A DNA stretch of 64,000 nucleotides from an uncultured Flavobacteriales bacterium (lineage in GTDB: Bacteria > Bacteroidota > Bacteroidia > Flavobacteriales_D > Sanyastnellaceae), in assembly GCA_938085425.1 (NCBI GenBank), contig CALKGQ010000014.1, forward strand, positions 62,001-126,000, given 5' to 3'. This document shows positions 1 to 8,091 of this stretch, piece after piece. Both the position numbers and the translations under genes were made by a program. The notes beneath the pieces were generated by a model. That model searched no databases, was not told the origin of the DNA, and saw only the letters and a program-made list of their open reading frames with translations. Each line of letters opens with the position of its first letter. Positions within the stretch are counted from its first letter, which is position 1.

Positions 1-836
1 CCCGCCTTGTCCAAGCTCAGCCCCACATCAGCTGAAGTTGTCAAGGTGCGCAATGACTCAAAGGGGAGCTTGGCAATGCAATGAAGGCGACCCTCAAACT
101 CCGGGCGGTCTTGTGCATCGCGCGCTTCCTCCCACTCCACCCCTGCCCCCACCAAGACCAATCGCACCCCGGGCATGGAAGGGAGCGCAGCCACAGCCTC
201 AGCTGCCCCACGATCTCGGTCCATGTAAGCTCCTTGCATCAACACCACCGGCAAGTCCGTGGGCACACCATACCCGCTGAAGGCCTCCCTTCCATGCACC
301 TGGACGGGGGGAAGCCGCCGGGGCATGTTCCTCACCACCTCCACGGTCAGGCCATAGCGCTTTCGATACGCTCGGGCAATGCTGTCATTGACCGTGATCA
401 TGGTGGGCAACCGCTTCAGTGCCCACCTTTCGAGGAGCAGCCAAATGGACCGAGGCAAGGGACGTCCTGTCAACCCAGCCGCCTCTGTGAAGTACTCATG
501 GCTGTCGTAGACCACAGGCAATTTGCCCCAGGCCAAAGCGGGGGCCAAAGTGTCCAAGTCATTGCACCAAATGGCATCAAACTCTTCACCATGGGCACGG
601 ATCCAACGCCACAAACCAAGTTGCAAAGACGCGTAAAAACGCCATCCCCGGGGCGCGGACAACTTCAGTCTTTCGGCGGCAAAGGGACCATCGTAGGGCA
701 TGGAGCCAGGCATGTCCCTGCCGACCAGGTGAGGTGTCCAGCCTTGGGCAAGAAGGGTCTCACATGTTTTTTTGACACGTTGATCGTAGGTGAGGTCATT
801 GGACACCCACACTGCCATCCGCCGCGATGGACTCAC
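1..836 (-). CDS. GT4-family glycosyltransferase, C-terminus cut by window edge
   Basis: The first 278 residues of a glycosyltransferase that runs off the left edge. The reading begins VSPSRRMAVWVSNDLTYDQR, the usual N-terminal pattern (NDL, DQRV, then a GR motif) of GT4/GT-B enzymes that move a sugar from a nucleotide donor to a cell-surface polysaccharide or lipid. VYDSHEYFTE near residue 120 is the characteristic acceptor-side DxHE motif, and a typical inter-domain stretch (VNDSIARAYRKRYG) follows. The GTG at 836 overlaps the stop of the upstream exonuclease gene (GTGA), which suggests translational coupling; an in-frame ATG lies at 818 and is the alternative start. The donor-binding C-terminal half is not in the window, so the sugar specificity cannot be judged. 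Confidence 0.85.
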   Translation of the reverse strand, partial: MSPSRRMAVWVSNDLTYDQRVKKTCETLLAQGWTPHLVGRDMPGSMPYDGPFAAERLKLSAPRGWRFYASLQLGLWRWIRAHGEEFDAIWCNDLDTLAPALAWGKLPVVYDSHEYFTEAAGLTGRPLPRSIWLLLERWALKRLPTMITVNDSIARAYRKRYGLTVEVVRNMPRRLPPVQVHGREAFSGYGVPTDLPVVLMQGAYMDRDRGAAEAVAALPSMPGVRLVLVGAGVEWEEARDAQDRPEFEGRLHCIAKLPFESLRTLTTSADVGLSLDKA

Positions 837-1690
837 GCCTTGCCGTCTTTGACTTTTTGAAGCACACGCTTGGTGTAGCGTGGAAAATCGCCCTGCATCA
901 TCCACCCAAAGTAGCCTGGGTCCTTGGCGAGTACGTCTTTGACACGCTTGCCGGTATGCTTTCCAAATTGGAACAGGATCTCTCCATCGTCGTCGTACAC
1001 CAAACGCCCCATCAAATCGGCGTTGTTCCGCATTCTGCAAAATGTGGCCAACTCCTCCACTTCCGATGGCACCGGTCCCACCGTCTCACCACGGCTGTTT
1101 TTGACCGTTTGGTCGGCATAGCGCTCCAGTTGTGCCAAGAACACTTCCACCGTGGCCAAAGTGTCTGGCAATGCCTCGTGGGCGCCTTCCAAGTCCTTGC
1201 CGCAATAAAACTCAAAGGCCGCCCGCAACGTCCGCTGTTCCATTTTGTGAAAGATGTTCTGCACATCCACCAAGTGGCGTCCCTCCAATCCAAAGTCGAT
1301 GTCAACACGAAGAAATTCTTCGGCCAGCATCGGCACATCGAAGCGGTTGCTGTTGAATCCCCCCAAGTCACAATCGTGGAGCCATTTGAGCAAGCCAGGG
1401 GCCACACGGGCAAAGGTTGGAGCGTCTTTGACATCCTCGTCGTAGACCCCATGGATCAAGCTGGTTTCCAAAGGAATTGGCATCTCCGGATTCACCAAGA
1501 TGCGGTGGTCCTTGCCAGGCAATTCCGGCTTTTTCACCACTGAACCGTCCGGCATCAGTTTCACCATGGCCATTTCCACAATCCGGTCCACACCCACCTT
1601 GGTGCCTGTGGTTTCCAAATCAAAGAAGACGAGTGGCCTTTTCAGGTGAAGGCCCAAAACCTTGTCGGTCAAGTTGTCGATGTTCATCAT
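833..1690 (-). CDS. DnaQ-like 3'-5' exonuclease with C-terminal DUF3820-like domain
   Basis: A 285-residue protein of the DEDDh exonuclease superfamily, related to the DNA polymerase III epsilon subunit. The expected acidic residues are present: DLETTG (D24, E26), SNRFD (D118), and H171 with D176 in HEALPDTLAT. The last 55 residues (FGKHTGKRVKDV... FGWMMQGDFP) match the small DUF3820 domain often found after such exonucleases. It probably trims single-stranded DNA or RNA ends in repair; it is not likely to be the replicative proofreading subunit, given the appended domain. Its ATG overlaps the stop of the OmpA gene (ATGA), and it is followed by the GT4 gene with a GTGA overlap, so the three are probably one transcript. 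Confidence 0.85.
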   Translation of the reverse strand: MMNIDNLTDKVLGLHLKRPLVFFDLETTGTKVGVDRIVEMAMVKLMPDGSVVKKPELPGKDHRILVNPEMPIPLETSLIHGVYDEDVKDAPTFARVAPGLLKWLHDCDLGGFNSNRFDVPMLAEEFLRVDIDFGLEGRHLVDVQNIFHKMEQRTLRAAFEFYCGKDLEGAHEALPDTLATVEVFLAQLERYADQTVKNSRGETVGPVPSEVEELATFCRMRNNADLMGRLVYDDDGEILFQFGKHTGKRVKDVLAKDPGYFGWMMQGDFPRYTKRVLQKVKDGKA

Positions 1691-4017
1691 TTCATTCGCA
1701 TGTCCACGCGAACGTACTGAAAGCTGGCGGGATGAGCATCGCCTCCGACGAAATCTTTGGGCGTCGCCCCGTCAGGTTGCACCCTGCGCACGACCTCCAA
1801 TGTGTAGTCCTTGTTCCGCTCGAGACCTTCCTTCTTCAATGCCCGCTCCAGTCGAAGCAACACATTGATGGCACGTGAAGACGCGAGCCCCATGTTGCCA
1901 TCGGCTCGTGTCGATGGGCCATCGGAGGCACTCCCTTCGATGCGCAGCACGGGGTGTCCCGCACCGGCTGCAGTCAACGCTTGGGCAACCACTGGTGACA
2001 AATCCATGCGTTCCGTGTGGACCTGACCGCTGTACAACTGAATGGCAATGGCCATGTCGCCGTCCACGTCCGCAGACAATGCCAACGGGGCAATGGGGGC
2101 AGAAATCGGAGAGCCGTCCTCTTGGGACTTGACCCGTTGAGGTTGGACTTCCACCACAGGCTCTTTCACCACAGGCTCTTCCACAACAGGCTCTTCCACC
2201 ACAGGCTCTTCCACCACAGGCTGCTCCACCACAGGCTCTTCCACCACAGGCTCTTCCACCACAGGCCCAGGAGTTGGTGTCTTGGAAGTTTCAATCACCA
2301 AGATGGACAATTCAGGTTGCCCTTTTTGTTCATCGGACGAGACCGCAGATTCAGGCACAAACACCTCCTCGAAGTCAAGTTCAACTGAAGAGATTTCACC
2401 CCCTCGTGGGACCGAAATTTCGCGTCGAAGCAACTCCGTTTGGTTCGATGCTTCGAGCACCTCTGATTCCACCACAACCTCATCGCCCACATTGACGATG
2501 AATTGGAATACTTCCTCCGTGCTTCGGGGGGCGACACGTTGAACAATGGCACCCGTTTGGGCATCCTTGATCACCAAGGCAGGTGGCCGTTCGCTGGCCT
2601 CGAGCCCTGAAGCATTCAGGGACAGGACCACCACTTCATTTTCCAACAAATCACTTCCGTTCAATTCTGCCTTGTACAAATCGAGGTCGCTTGACGTCGC
2701 TTGTCGCCTGGTGGCCAAAAACCCAACCTTGCCTGCTGCATCGAGTACAAAGGCCAAGTCGTCGTCCACACTGTTGATGGGCGCACCCAAATGCTCTGGC
2801 TGGGTCCAACCGCCCGCATTGTTCCGAGTGGTTCGGTACACGTCAAAGCCTCCCATTCCTTCCGCACCATTGGATGCGAAAAACAGTGTTTTTCCATCCG
2901 CTGCAACAAAAGGAGTGATCTCATCTCCCCATGTATTGACATTGCTTCCCAATGGACGCAACTTGCTCCAACGTCCGTCTTCCTCCATTTGGCTTTCAAA
3001 AAGGTCAAAGCCACCAATGCTCTTTCTGGATTTGACGCTTGCGATCAACCGGCTCTTGTCCGGGAAGAAAGCCACCTCTCCTTGGGTTGGGATGTTTTTG
3101 TCAATGTCCAATGGCTCGGCAGAAGTCCATCCTCTTTCCCAGCGCTGGGTCATTTTGAGCTCATGGTTCCATCCATCGCTGTCCACCACAACCAGTTTGT
3201 CGCCAAACGCATCCGAGCCGACCACATGGGCATGGTTGCGCAAACCAACATTCAACAGTTCTGGCTCTCCCCAATCCCCGGATGCCAAACGCCTCACTTG
3301 GTAAATGTCGTGGTAATGCTCTCGGGTGTCGGGGTCAATCCGGCCATGGTTGGAACCATTGCTGCGCGCACGGTTGGAGGAAAAGAACAACAGCTGACCA
3401 TCCGCCGTCATGACGGGATGCGTTTCTTGCGCCTCGCTGTTCATCGGCAATGGAGAGACGCGGCTCGAGGTTTTGTTGTTCAGGGCTCGGGTGGCAAAAC
3501 GGACATTGTCCAAGATGCTGGAAGCCCAATCCAAACTCGAATGTTTGTCTCCTACTACCGCCAGATAACGGTCCACCGCCGATTGAGCTGCCTCAAACCG
3601 CTCCAAGCGGTGTTGCGCCTCTGCCAACCAAAGCCAAGCTTCCACGGGTGGCAATTTTTGATTGGGGTTGAATGGGTCGTAGCGAAGGGTCAATGAAGGG
3701 CCCGTGACTTTCTCGAATTGAGACGCAACCTCATCCCAGCGACCTCCAATCCGAGACATGCAAACGCCTTTCTTGAACTTCACCACCCTGTTGTGTGGGT
3801 GGGTCTTTTCTGCGTAGGACCAGACCCGAGAGGCCTCGTGCCAGAACCCCTCTTCCATGAGGATGTTGCCCTCCATGAAGAGCTCTCCGGTGGTGTAATT
3901 CGACCAGGTCGAGTCCAAGCTGTTGAACAGAACCTCCGAAGCCCGCAAAGAGTTCCCTGCTCCTGTCAGGAAGACAGCAAGGATTAGGAATTGGCCAAAA
4001 TGTTTTGTGATGTGCAT
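1687..4017 (-). CDS. OmpA-family outer membrane protein with PD40 propeller
   Basis: A 776-residue envelope protein. A signal peptide (MHITKHFGQFLILAVFLTGA) leads into a TPR-like segment (about 40-180), then PD40/WD40-like repeats with the typical DGKTLFFASNG and GFDLFES patterns (about 200-450), a Pro/Val/Glu-rich linker (about 583-622), and a C-terminal OmpA-like domain. In that last domain the peptidoglycan-contact pattern is recognisable but divergent (NMGLASSRAINVL). This TPR-PD40-OmpA order is common in Bacteroidota, where relatives include PorE, a type IX secretion component that anchors to peptidoglycan; whether this is PorE or a paralogue cannot be decided from the sequence. It precedes the exonuclease with an ATGA overlap. 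No TAnnTTTG box lies just before its start. Confidence 0.85.
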   Translation of the reverse strand: MHITKHFGQFLILAVFLTGAGNSLRASEVLFNSLDSTWSNYTTGELFMEGNILMEEGFWHEASRVWSYAEKTHPHNRVVKFKKGVCMSRIGGRWDEVASQFEKVTGPSLTLRYDPFNPNQKLPPVEAWLWLAEAQHRLERFEAAQSAVDRYLAVVGDKHSSLDWASSILDNVRFATRALNNKTSSRVSPLPMNSEAQETHPVMTADGQLLFFSSNRARSNGSNHGRIDPDTREHYHDIYQVRRLASGDWGEPELLNVGLRNHAHVVGSDAFGDKLVVVDSDGWNHELKMTQRWERGWTSAEPLDIDKNIPTQGEVAFFPDKSRLIASVKSRKSIGGFDLFESQMEEDGRWSKLRPLGSNVNTWGDEITPFVAADGKTLFFASNGAEGMGGFDVYRTTRNNAGGWTQPEHLGAPINSVDDDLAFVLDAAGKVGFLATRRQATSSDLDLYKAELNGSDLLENEVVVLSLNASGLEASERPPALVIKDAQTGAIVQRVAPRSTEEVFQFIVNVGDEVVVESEVLEASNQTELLRREISVPRGGEISSVELDFEEVFVPESAVSSDEQKGQPELSILVIETSKTPTPGPVVEEPVVEEPVVEQPVVEEPVVEEPVVEEPVVKEPVVEVQPQRVKSQEDGSPISAPIAPLALSADVDGDMAIAIQLYSGQVHTERMDLSPVVAQALTAAGAGHPVLRIEGSASDGPSTRADGNMGLASSRAINVLLRLERALKKEGLERNKDYTLEVVRRVQPDGATPKDFVGGDAHPASFQYVRVDMRMK
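2151..2270 (-). repeat. 15-bp tandem repeat encoding PVVEEP linker
   Basis: Eight consecutive 15-bp units with few mismatches (plus-strand unit ccaccacaggctctt) encode the PVVEE/PVVEQ/PVVKE linker of the OmpA protein. Unit length is a multiple of three, so slippage would change the linker length without a frameshift. Confidence 0.9.
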
Positions 4018-4138
4018 GGCTGTGCGTTACAATGGCAATCTACCTGTGCATCACACACCTGATGGGCGTGAGGGGCAGACTTATCACCACCGATGTATGG
4101 GAATTCGTGAATGACGTACGTTCAAAGTCACCCGAAGG

Positions 4139-5506
4139 TTACCCTTCAAGCGGACGGTTCAAGTCAAACCCTTCAAGGTGGTCGGCGACCCTGCGCACAA
4201 AACTGCCACCCAACATGCCATCCACCACCCGGTGGTCGTAGCTGTGGCTGAGGAACATCATGTGCCGCACCGCAATCACATCGCCCTGCGGCGTCTCGAG
4301 GACGGCCGGGCGTTTGCGGATGGCGCCCAGGGCCAAAATGCCGACTTGCGGCTGGTTGATGATGGGGGTGCCCATCACATTGCCAAATGTCCCCACGTTG
4401 CTCATGGTGTAGGTGCCTCCAGCCACATCGTCCGGCGTGAGTTTGCCCGCGCGGGCCCTTCCTGCCAAATCGTTGATTTGCCGGGCCAAGCCTTGCAAAT
4501 TGTACTGGTCGGCATGTTTGATCACAGGCACAATCAAGTTGCCGGAGGGCAAAGCCGCTGCCATGCCGAGATGGATGTGCTTGTGCATCAGAATACGGTC
4601 GCCATCGACACTCGCATTGACCCCCGGGAATTCTCCAATCGCCTTAACGATGGCCTCGGCGATCAGGGGCGTGAAGGTCAACTTCTCTCCATACTTTTCT
4701 TGGAACGCCTGCTTGTTGGCATTGCGCCACAGCACGAGATTGGTCACATCCGCCTCCACAAACGAGGTGACGTGCGGGCTGGTTTGCACACTCCGCACCA
4801 TGTGGTCTGCAATCATCTTGCGCATGCGGTCCATTTCCACAATGTCGTGGTCGCCTCCCATGCTTTTCGCTCCCGCTGGAGCAGTCACCGCTGCTGCAGG
4901 AGCTGCCGCAGGCACTGGAGCGGCTTTGGGTGCAGCGACTGGAGTCGTCCCTCTTGTTCCGATGTAGGCAAGAATGTCCTTCTTGGTGACCCGGCCTTCT
5001 GACCCGGTTCCTGGGACAGTTTCCAACTCGGCCATGGCGATGCCTTCTTTCTGGGCAATGCTGCGCACCAATGGAGAATAGAACCTTCCAGAGGGGCCCT
5101 TCCTTGCAGGAGACGTGTCCAAAGGAGCCATGACGGCTTCAACCACCTCAGGAGCTGGAGCAGGCGCAGGCTGGGGCGATGCAGGTGGCGCTTGCTCCTT
5201 GGGAGCGTCTACAGAGGAGGAGGAGGACGGCGCCGCGGAGGCCGCAGGCGCGGAGGTCTCTTCACCTCCAATGTCATATCGTGCAATCACACTGCCCACT
5301 TGCACCACGTCCCCTTCCTCGACACACCACTCCACCAACACACCGTCTTCAGGTGCGGGCACCTCCGAGTCCACCTTGTCTGTGGCGATTTCCACAATGG
5401 GATCGTCCGCTTCTACGCTGTCGCCTGAACCGGCGACCAACTTGGTGATGGTGGCTTCCGCCACACTTTCGCCCATTTTGGGCAGGAGAATGTCAATGAT
5501 GGCCAT
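4139..5506 (-). CDS. 2-oxoacid dehydrogenase E2 (dihydrolipoamide acyltransferase)
   Basis: The 455-residue E2 core of a 2-oxoacid dehydrogenase complex, which transfers an acyl group from lipoamide to CoA. One N-terminal lipoyl domain carries the lipoylated lysine in EIATDKVDSE (K44). A long Ala/Pro/Ser linker (about 83-135) leads to a peripheral subunit-binding domain (about 142-181, SPLVRSIAQKEGI and GRVTKKDI), a second Ala/Pro linker, and the acyltransferase domain with the catalytic DHRVVDG (H425, D429). A single lipoyl domain and the sequence type are closer to branched-chain or 2-oxoglutarate E2 than to pyruvate E2, but the substrate is not certain. E1 and E3 are not in the window. Its start overlaps the end of the upstream glycosyltransferase by 14 bases; a TAATTTCG box inside that gene could give a separate promoter. 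Confidence 0.9.
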   Translation of the reverse strand: MAIIDILLPKMGESVAEATITKLVAGSGDSVEADDPIVEIATDKVDSEVPAPEDGVLVEWCVEEGDVVQVGSVIARYDIGGEETSAPAASAAPSSSSSVDAPKEQAPPASPQPAPAPAPEVVEAVMAPLDTSPARKGPSGRFYSPLVRSIAQKEGIAMAELETVPGTGSEGRVTKKDILAYIGTRGTTPVAAPKAAPVPAAAPAAAVTAPAGAKSMGGDHDIVEMDRMRKMIADHMVRSVQTSPHVTSFVEADVTNLVLWRNANKQAFQEKYGEKLTFTPLIAEAIVKAIGEFPGVNASVDGDRILMHKHIHLGMAAALPSGNLIVPVIKHADQYNLQGLARQINDLAGRARAGKLTPDDVAGGTYTMSNVGTFGNVMGTPIINQPQVGILALGAIRKRPAVLETPQGDVIAVRHMMFLSHSYDHRVVDGMLGGSFVRRVADHLEGFDLNRPLEG

Positions 5507-7427
5507 GGGAGATGATTGCTCGGTGCGAAATTAAGGCATCCACGACCACCGAAAGGTCCTTCTTCCAATGGTAATCTCGTCCATGGGTGAAGGCCTTGCG
5601 TTGGGCGCTCCTTTCCTCAGGATCGTTGGCCAAGTCCAAAACCCAGGGCCGGTCGGAGGTCAAGCTTCCCGGGCGAACCCACGTCCACCGACCCACGAGT
5701 ACTTTTCTCGCGGCAGTCCCCCAACGCGCTCTTCCCGATGCCCAGAGCACCGGGACGGCCAGCAACACCACCAGAGATGTGAGGACATCAAACATCCGTT
5801 TGGTCCTTGCCACTTCAGGCACATGCAAACCTTGGCTGAAAGAATCAAATGCGGGCCTAGAGGCACCTCCACTGGACATCACATCCCCCGCATCTGTCCA
5901 GGCAATGCGGCAGTGAATGTGTCTTTTCCCAAGCATTTCTAGGGACTGCACCATCAAATCTGTCGACACGTCTCTCCCGCTGAACACCACCTCGTCCGCG
6001 TCGTGGATTTGCAGGGCTTCCTCCAGGTCGTCCACCCCACCCACCCATGGGACAAAGGGCAAAACAGGCGCATCTGAAGGCCTTGGACCCTTGGACCAAA
6101 GCGCCACGCTGTGGTGCCGCGTCCGCTCCCCCTCGTTTCGTCGCAACAAGTCCACCATCTTCTCCAGGTCTTCTGCGGCCACGAGGACACGACGGACGTG
6201 AAAAGGGTTGCCACCGCGCTTCCAAGACCGGTACATGGTGAACCCATGGGCCAAACCATGCCCTGCGACCAAACCGAGCACCCCTGCCCTGCTGAAGCGC
6301 CAGCCCTCTGGCCACATGCCATAAACAACCCAAGTCAACAAAGATGCCCCCATCCAGGAAACCAGCTGACCGGACAACGACCGTTTGTTCCTCGTTTCTC
6401 GGTAGCCACCCAATGCCCACATGGCCAACCACTGAATCCCCAACAGCACTGGCGCTTGCCATCCAACATCCTGCCAGGTCAATTGCCTGGACCCATCCGT
6501 GTCGAGCAACACAAGCCACCCGGCCAACAGGACGGTGGAAAGTGCGGCCGCTTGAATCAACTCGCCCCATCGAGAAAACAAACGCCTCACAATGGCCAAC
6601 CCAGCACGCCCGTAAATGGCGAGCCGAATCATCCAAGAAAAGAGCTTGGCCTGACGTCCTTCAAAGTGCTTGGCAGCGAACAGCAACATGGCACGGTAGA
6701 ACACCAGCACGTAGTTCAAGCTTCCTTTTTTGGTGCTTTCGCCTTTGTAGTGGATGATGCTGGTCGAAGCGAGGTAATGGTTCCGCCAGCCTCCTTGGAC
6801 CAAACGCCAGCTCAGGTCGATGTCCTCGCCGTACATGAAGAACTGCTCGTCCAGCAGGCCTACATCGTCCAAGGCCTTCTTCCGCATCCACATGAAGGCC
6901 CCGGAAAGGATGTCGATTTCTGCGGTCTCGTCTTCTGCCACATGGCCCGCGTAGTAGGCGTTCCACTTGGGCGACCGAGGGGCCAAATGATGCAGCCCTG
7001 CCATCCGACAAAACGCTGCCCAAGGCGTGGGCACCCCGCGCTTGGACTCTGGCAAAAACTGACCGGTCCCATCGTACATGGGCACCCCCATGCCCCCCAC
7101 TTCAGTGTGGGCCTTCATGTGCGCAAGCCCTTTCACAAACGTGTCCTCACGGACCACCGTGTCGGGGTTCAGCAGAAGGACATGCTCCCCTTTGGATTGC
7201 CGAATGGCTTGGTTGTTCGCAACGGAAAATCCAACATTGTCACGGTTGGCCACGAGGTGCACTTCGGGAAAGCGGGACCGAACCATTTCCACAGATCCAT
7301 CCACACTGTTGTTGTCCACCACCCAGACTTCCAAGTCCAAGCCAGAAGATGCGCGCTCCACAGACACCAAGCATTGCTCCAGGAATGCCCGAACATTGTA
7401 GCTGACAATGACGACACTGAGGTCCAT
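5493..7427 (-). CDS. GT2 glycosyltransferase fused to glycosylphosphotransferase-like membrane domain
   Basis: A 644-residue protein. Residues 1 to about 280 form a GT2 (GT-A) glycosyltransferase of the rhamnosyltransferase/WbbL kind: MDLSVVIVSYNV, VVDNNSVDGS, LLNPDTVV, and YGEDIDLSWR. Several hydrophobic helices follow (about 300-430), then a soluble Rossmann-like part (RRVLVAAED... WVGGVDDLEEAL) and a C-terminal segment starting RTKRMFDVLTSLVVLL. The second half resembles polyprenyl glycosylphosphotransferases (WcaJ/WbaP type) but the catalytic domain is short and lacks the usual Lys-Arg-Asp core, so it looks degenerate. The ATG at 7427 shares one base with the recR stop (TGATG). A longer open frame reaches 7784 but overlaps recR and is rejected. 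Probable role: surface polysaccharide or O-antigen assembly. Confidence 0.8.
   Translation of the reverse strand: MDLSVVIVSYNVRAFLEQCLVSVERASSGLDLEVWVVDNNSVDGSVEMVRSRFPEVHLVANRDNVGFSVANNQAIRQSKGEHVLLLNPDTVVREDTFVKGLAHMKAHTEVGGMGVPMYDGTGQFLPESKRGVPTPWAAFCRMAGLHHLAPRSPKWNAYYAGHVAEDETAEIDILSGAFMWMRKKALDDVGLLDEQFFMYGEDIDLSWRLVQGGWRNHYLASTSIIHYKGESTKKGSLNYVLVFYRAMLLFAAKHFEGRQAKLFSWMIRLAIYGRAGLAIVRRLFSRWGELIQAAALSTVLLAGWLVLLDTDGSRQLTWQDVGWQAPVLLGIQWLAMWALGGYRETRNKRSLSGQLVSWMGASLLTWVVYGMWPEGWRFSRAGVLGLVAGHGLAHGFTMYRSWKRGGNPFHVRRVLVAAEDLEKMVDLLRRNEGERTRHHSVALWSKGPRPSDAPVLPFVPWVGGVDDLEEALQIHDADEVVFSGRDVSTDLMVQSLEMLGKRHIHCRIAWTDAGDVMSSGGASRPAFDSFSQGLHVPEVARTKRMFDVLTSLVVLLAVPVLWASGRARWGTAARKVLVGRWTWVRPGSLTSDRPWVLDLANDPEERSAQRKAFTHGRDYHWKKDLSVVVDALISHRAIISHGHH
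5526..5533 (-). promoter_or_regulatory. Possible -7 box of E2 gene
   Basis: TAATTTCG on the minus strand, 19 bases before the E2 ATG. It matches TAnnTTTG at 7 of 8 positions and lies inside the end of the upstream glycosyltransferase gene. Confidence 0.35.
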
Positions 7428-8032
7428 CAACCCTTGTATGGCAGGCGGTTCAACAACGAACTCGACAACGTGGCTTCGTCCGCATACTGCAGGGCTTCTC
7501 CCACGGAAACACCTCTTGCCAAGGTGGTGAGCATGCATTCGCTCTCCACCAGCCTTTTGGCCAAATAAAATGCTGTGGTGTCCCCTTCCATCGATGCAGG
7601 CAAGGCCAAAATGATCTCTTTGATGCCACCTTCCGCAGCCCTCGACACCAAAGCATCCACCGTCAAATCTGCGGGGCCTACGCCATCCATCGGACTGATC
7701 ACGCCACCCAGAACGTGGTACAACCCACGGTATTCGCCGATGGACTCCAACGCCAACAAGTCCCTCACATCCTCGACCACACAAACCGTGGCATCATCTC
7801 GGTGGGGATTGGCGCAGAGGTTGCACGTCTCTTCTTCTGTGGGGTTGTGGCAAGTGCCGCAAGGCTTCACCCCACTCCGCATGGCCACCATGGCCTCCGC
7901 AAAGTCACGGACCCTGTCTTCGTCGCGCGCCAACATGTGCAGGACAAGCCGCAACGCCGTGCGGCGGCCAATGCCAGGCAGAGTGGCCATTTGGTCCACT
8001 GCAGCTTCAATCAAACGGGACGGGAGTTGCAC
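7427..8032 (-). CDS. recR: Recombination mediator RecR
   Basis: RecR, 201 residues, works with RecO and RecF to load RecA at single-stranded gaps. Visible parts in order: helix-hairpin-helix LPGIGRRTALRL (18-29), a C4 zinc finger with Cys at 58, 61, 70 and 73, and a Toprim domain (VCVVEDVRDLLAL and YHVLGGVISPMDGV). The open frame extends to an ATG at 8083, but the GTG at 8032 is preferred: it gives the standard length and VQLPSRLIEAA start of the family, and a TACCTTCG box ends exactly 4 bases before it, which fits a leaderless transcript. The gene heads a minus-strand cluster with the glycosyltransferase and E2 genes. Confidence 0.93.
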   Translation of the reverse strand: MQLPSRLIEAAVDQMATLPGIGRRTALRLVLHMLARDEDRVRDFAEAMVAMRSGVKPCGTCHNPTEEETCNLCANPHRDDATVCVVEDVRDLLALESIGEYRGLYHVLGGVISPMDGVGPADLTVDALVSRAAEGGIKEIILALPASMEGDTTAFYLAKRLVESECMLTTLARGVSVGEALQYADEATLSSSLLNRLPYKG

Positions 8033-8036
8033 GGGA

Positions 8037-8044
8037 CGAAGGTA
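8037..8044 (-). promoter_or_regulatory. recR -7 promoter box (TACCTTCG, 4 nt before GTG)
   Basis: TACCTTCG followed by TCCC and the GTG of recR. The same twelve-base block precedes the ATG at 47038. It implies transcription starting on the start codon. Confidence 0.65.
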
Positions 8045-8078
8045 CAGAATGGCAGGGTGCGACCACCTCGGTAGGACG

Positions 8079-8086
8079 TACATTTG
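8079..8086 (+). promoter_or_regulatory. Symporter -7 promoter box (TACATTTG, 5 nt before ATG)
   Basis: A perfect TAnnTTTG, 5 bases before the ATG at 8092. It lies over the alternative recR ATG (8083), a further argument against that start. Confidence 0.65.
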
Positions 8087-8091
8087 AACGC

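Noticed and set aside
81-860. Plus-strand open frame of 259 codons at the left edge
   Set aside because: It is the complement of a clear GT4 glycosyltransferase and exonuclease on the minus strand; its translation has no family features.
7428-7784. N-terminal extension of the GT2 glycosyltransferase
   Set aside because: It lies fully inside recR, and the GT2 fold begins exactly at the ATG at 7427.
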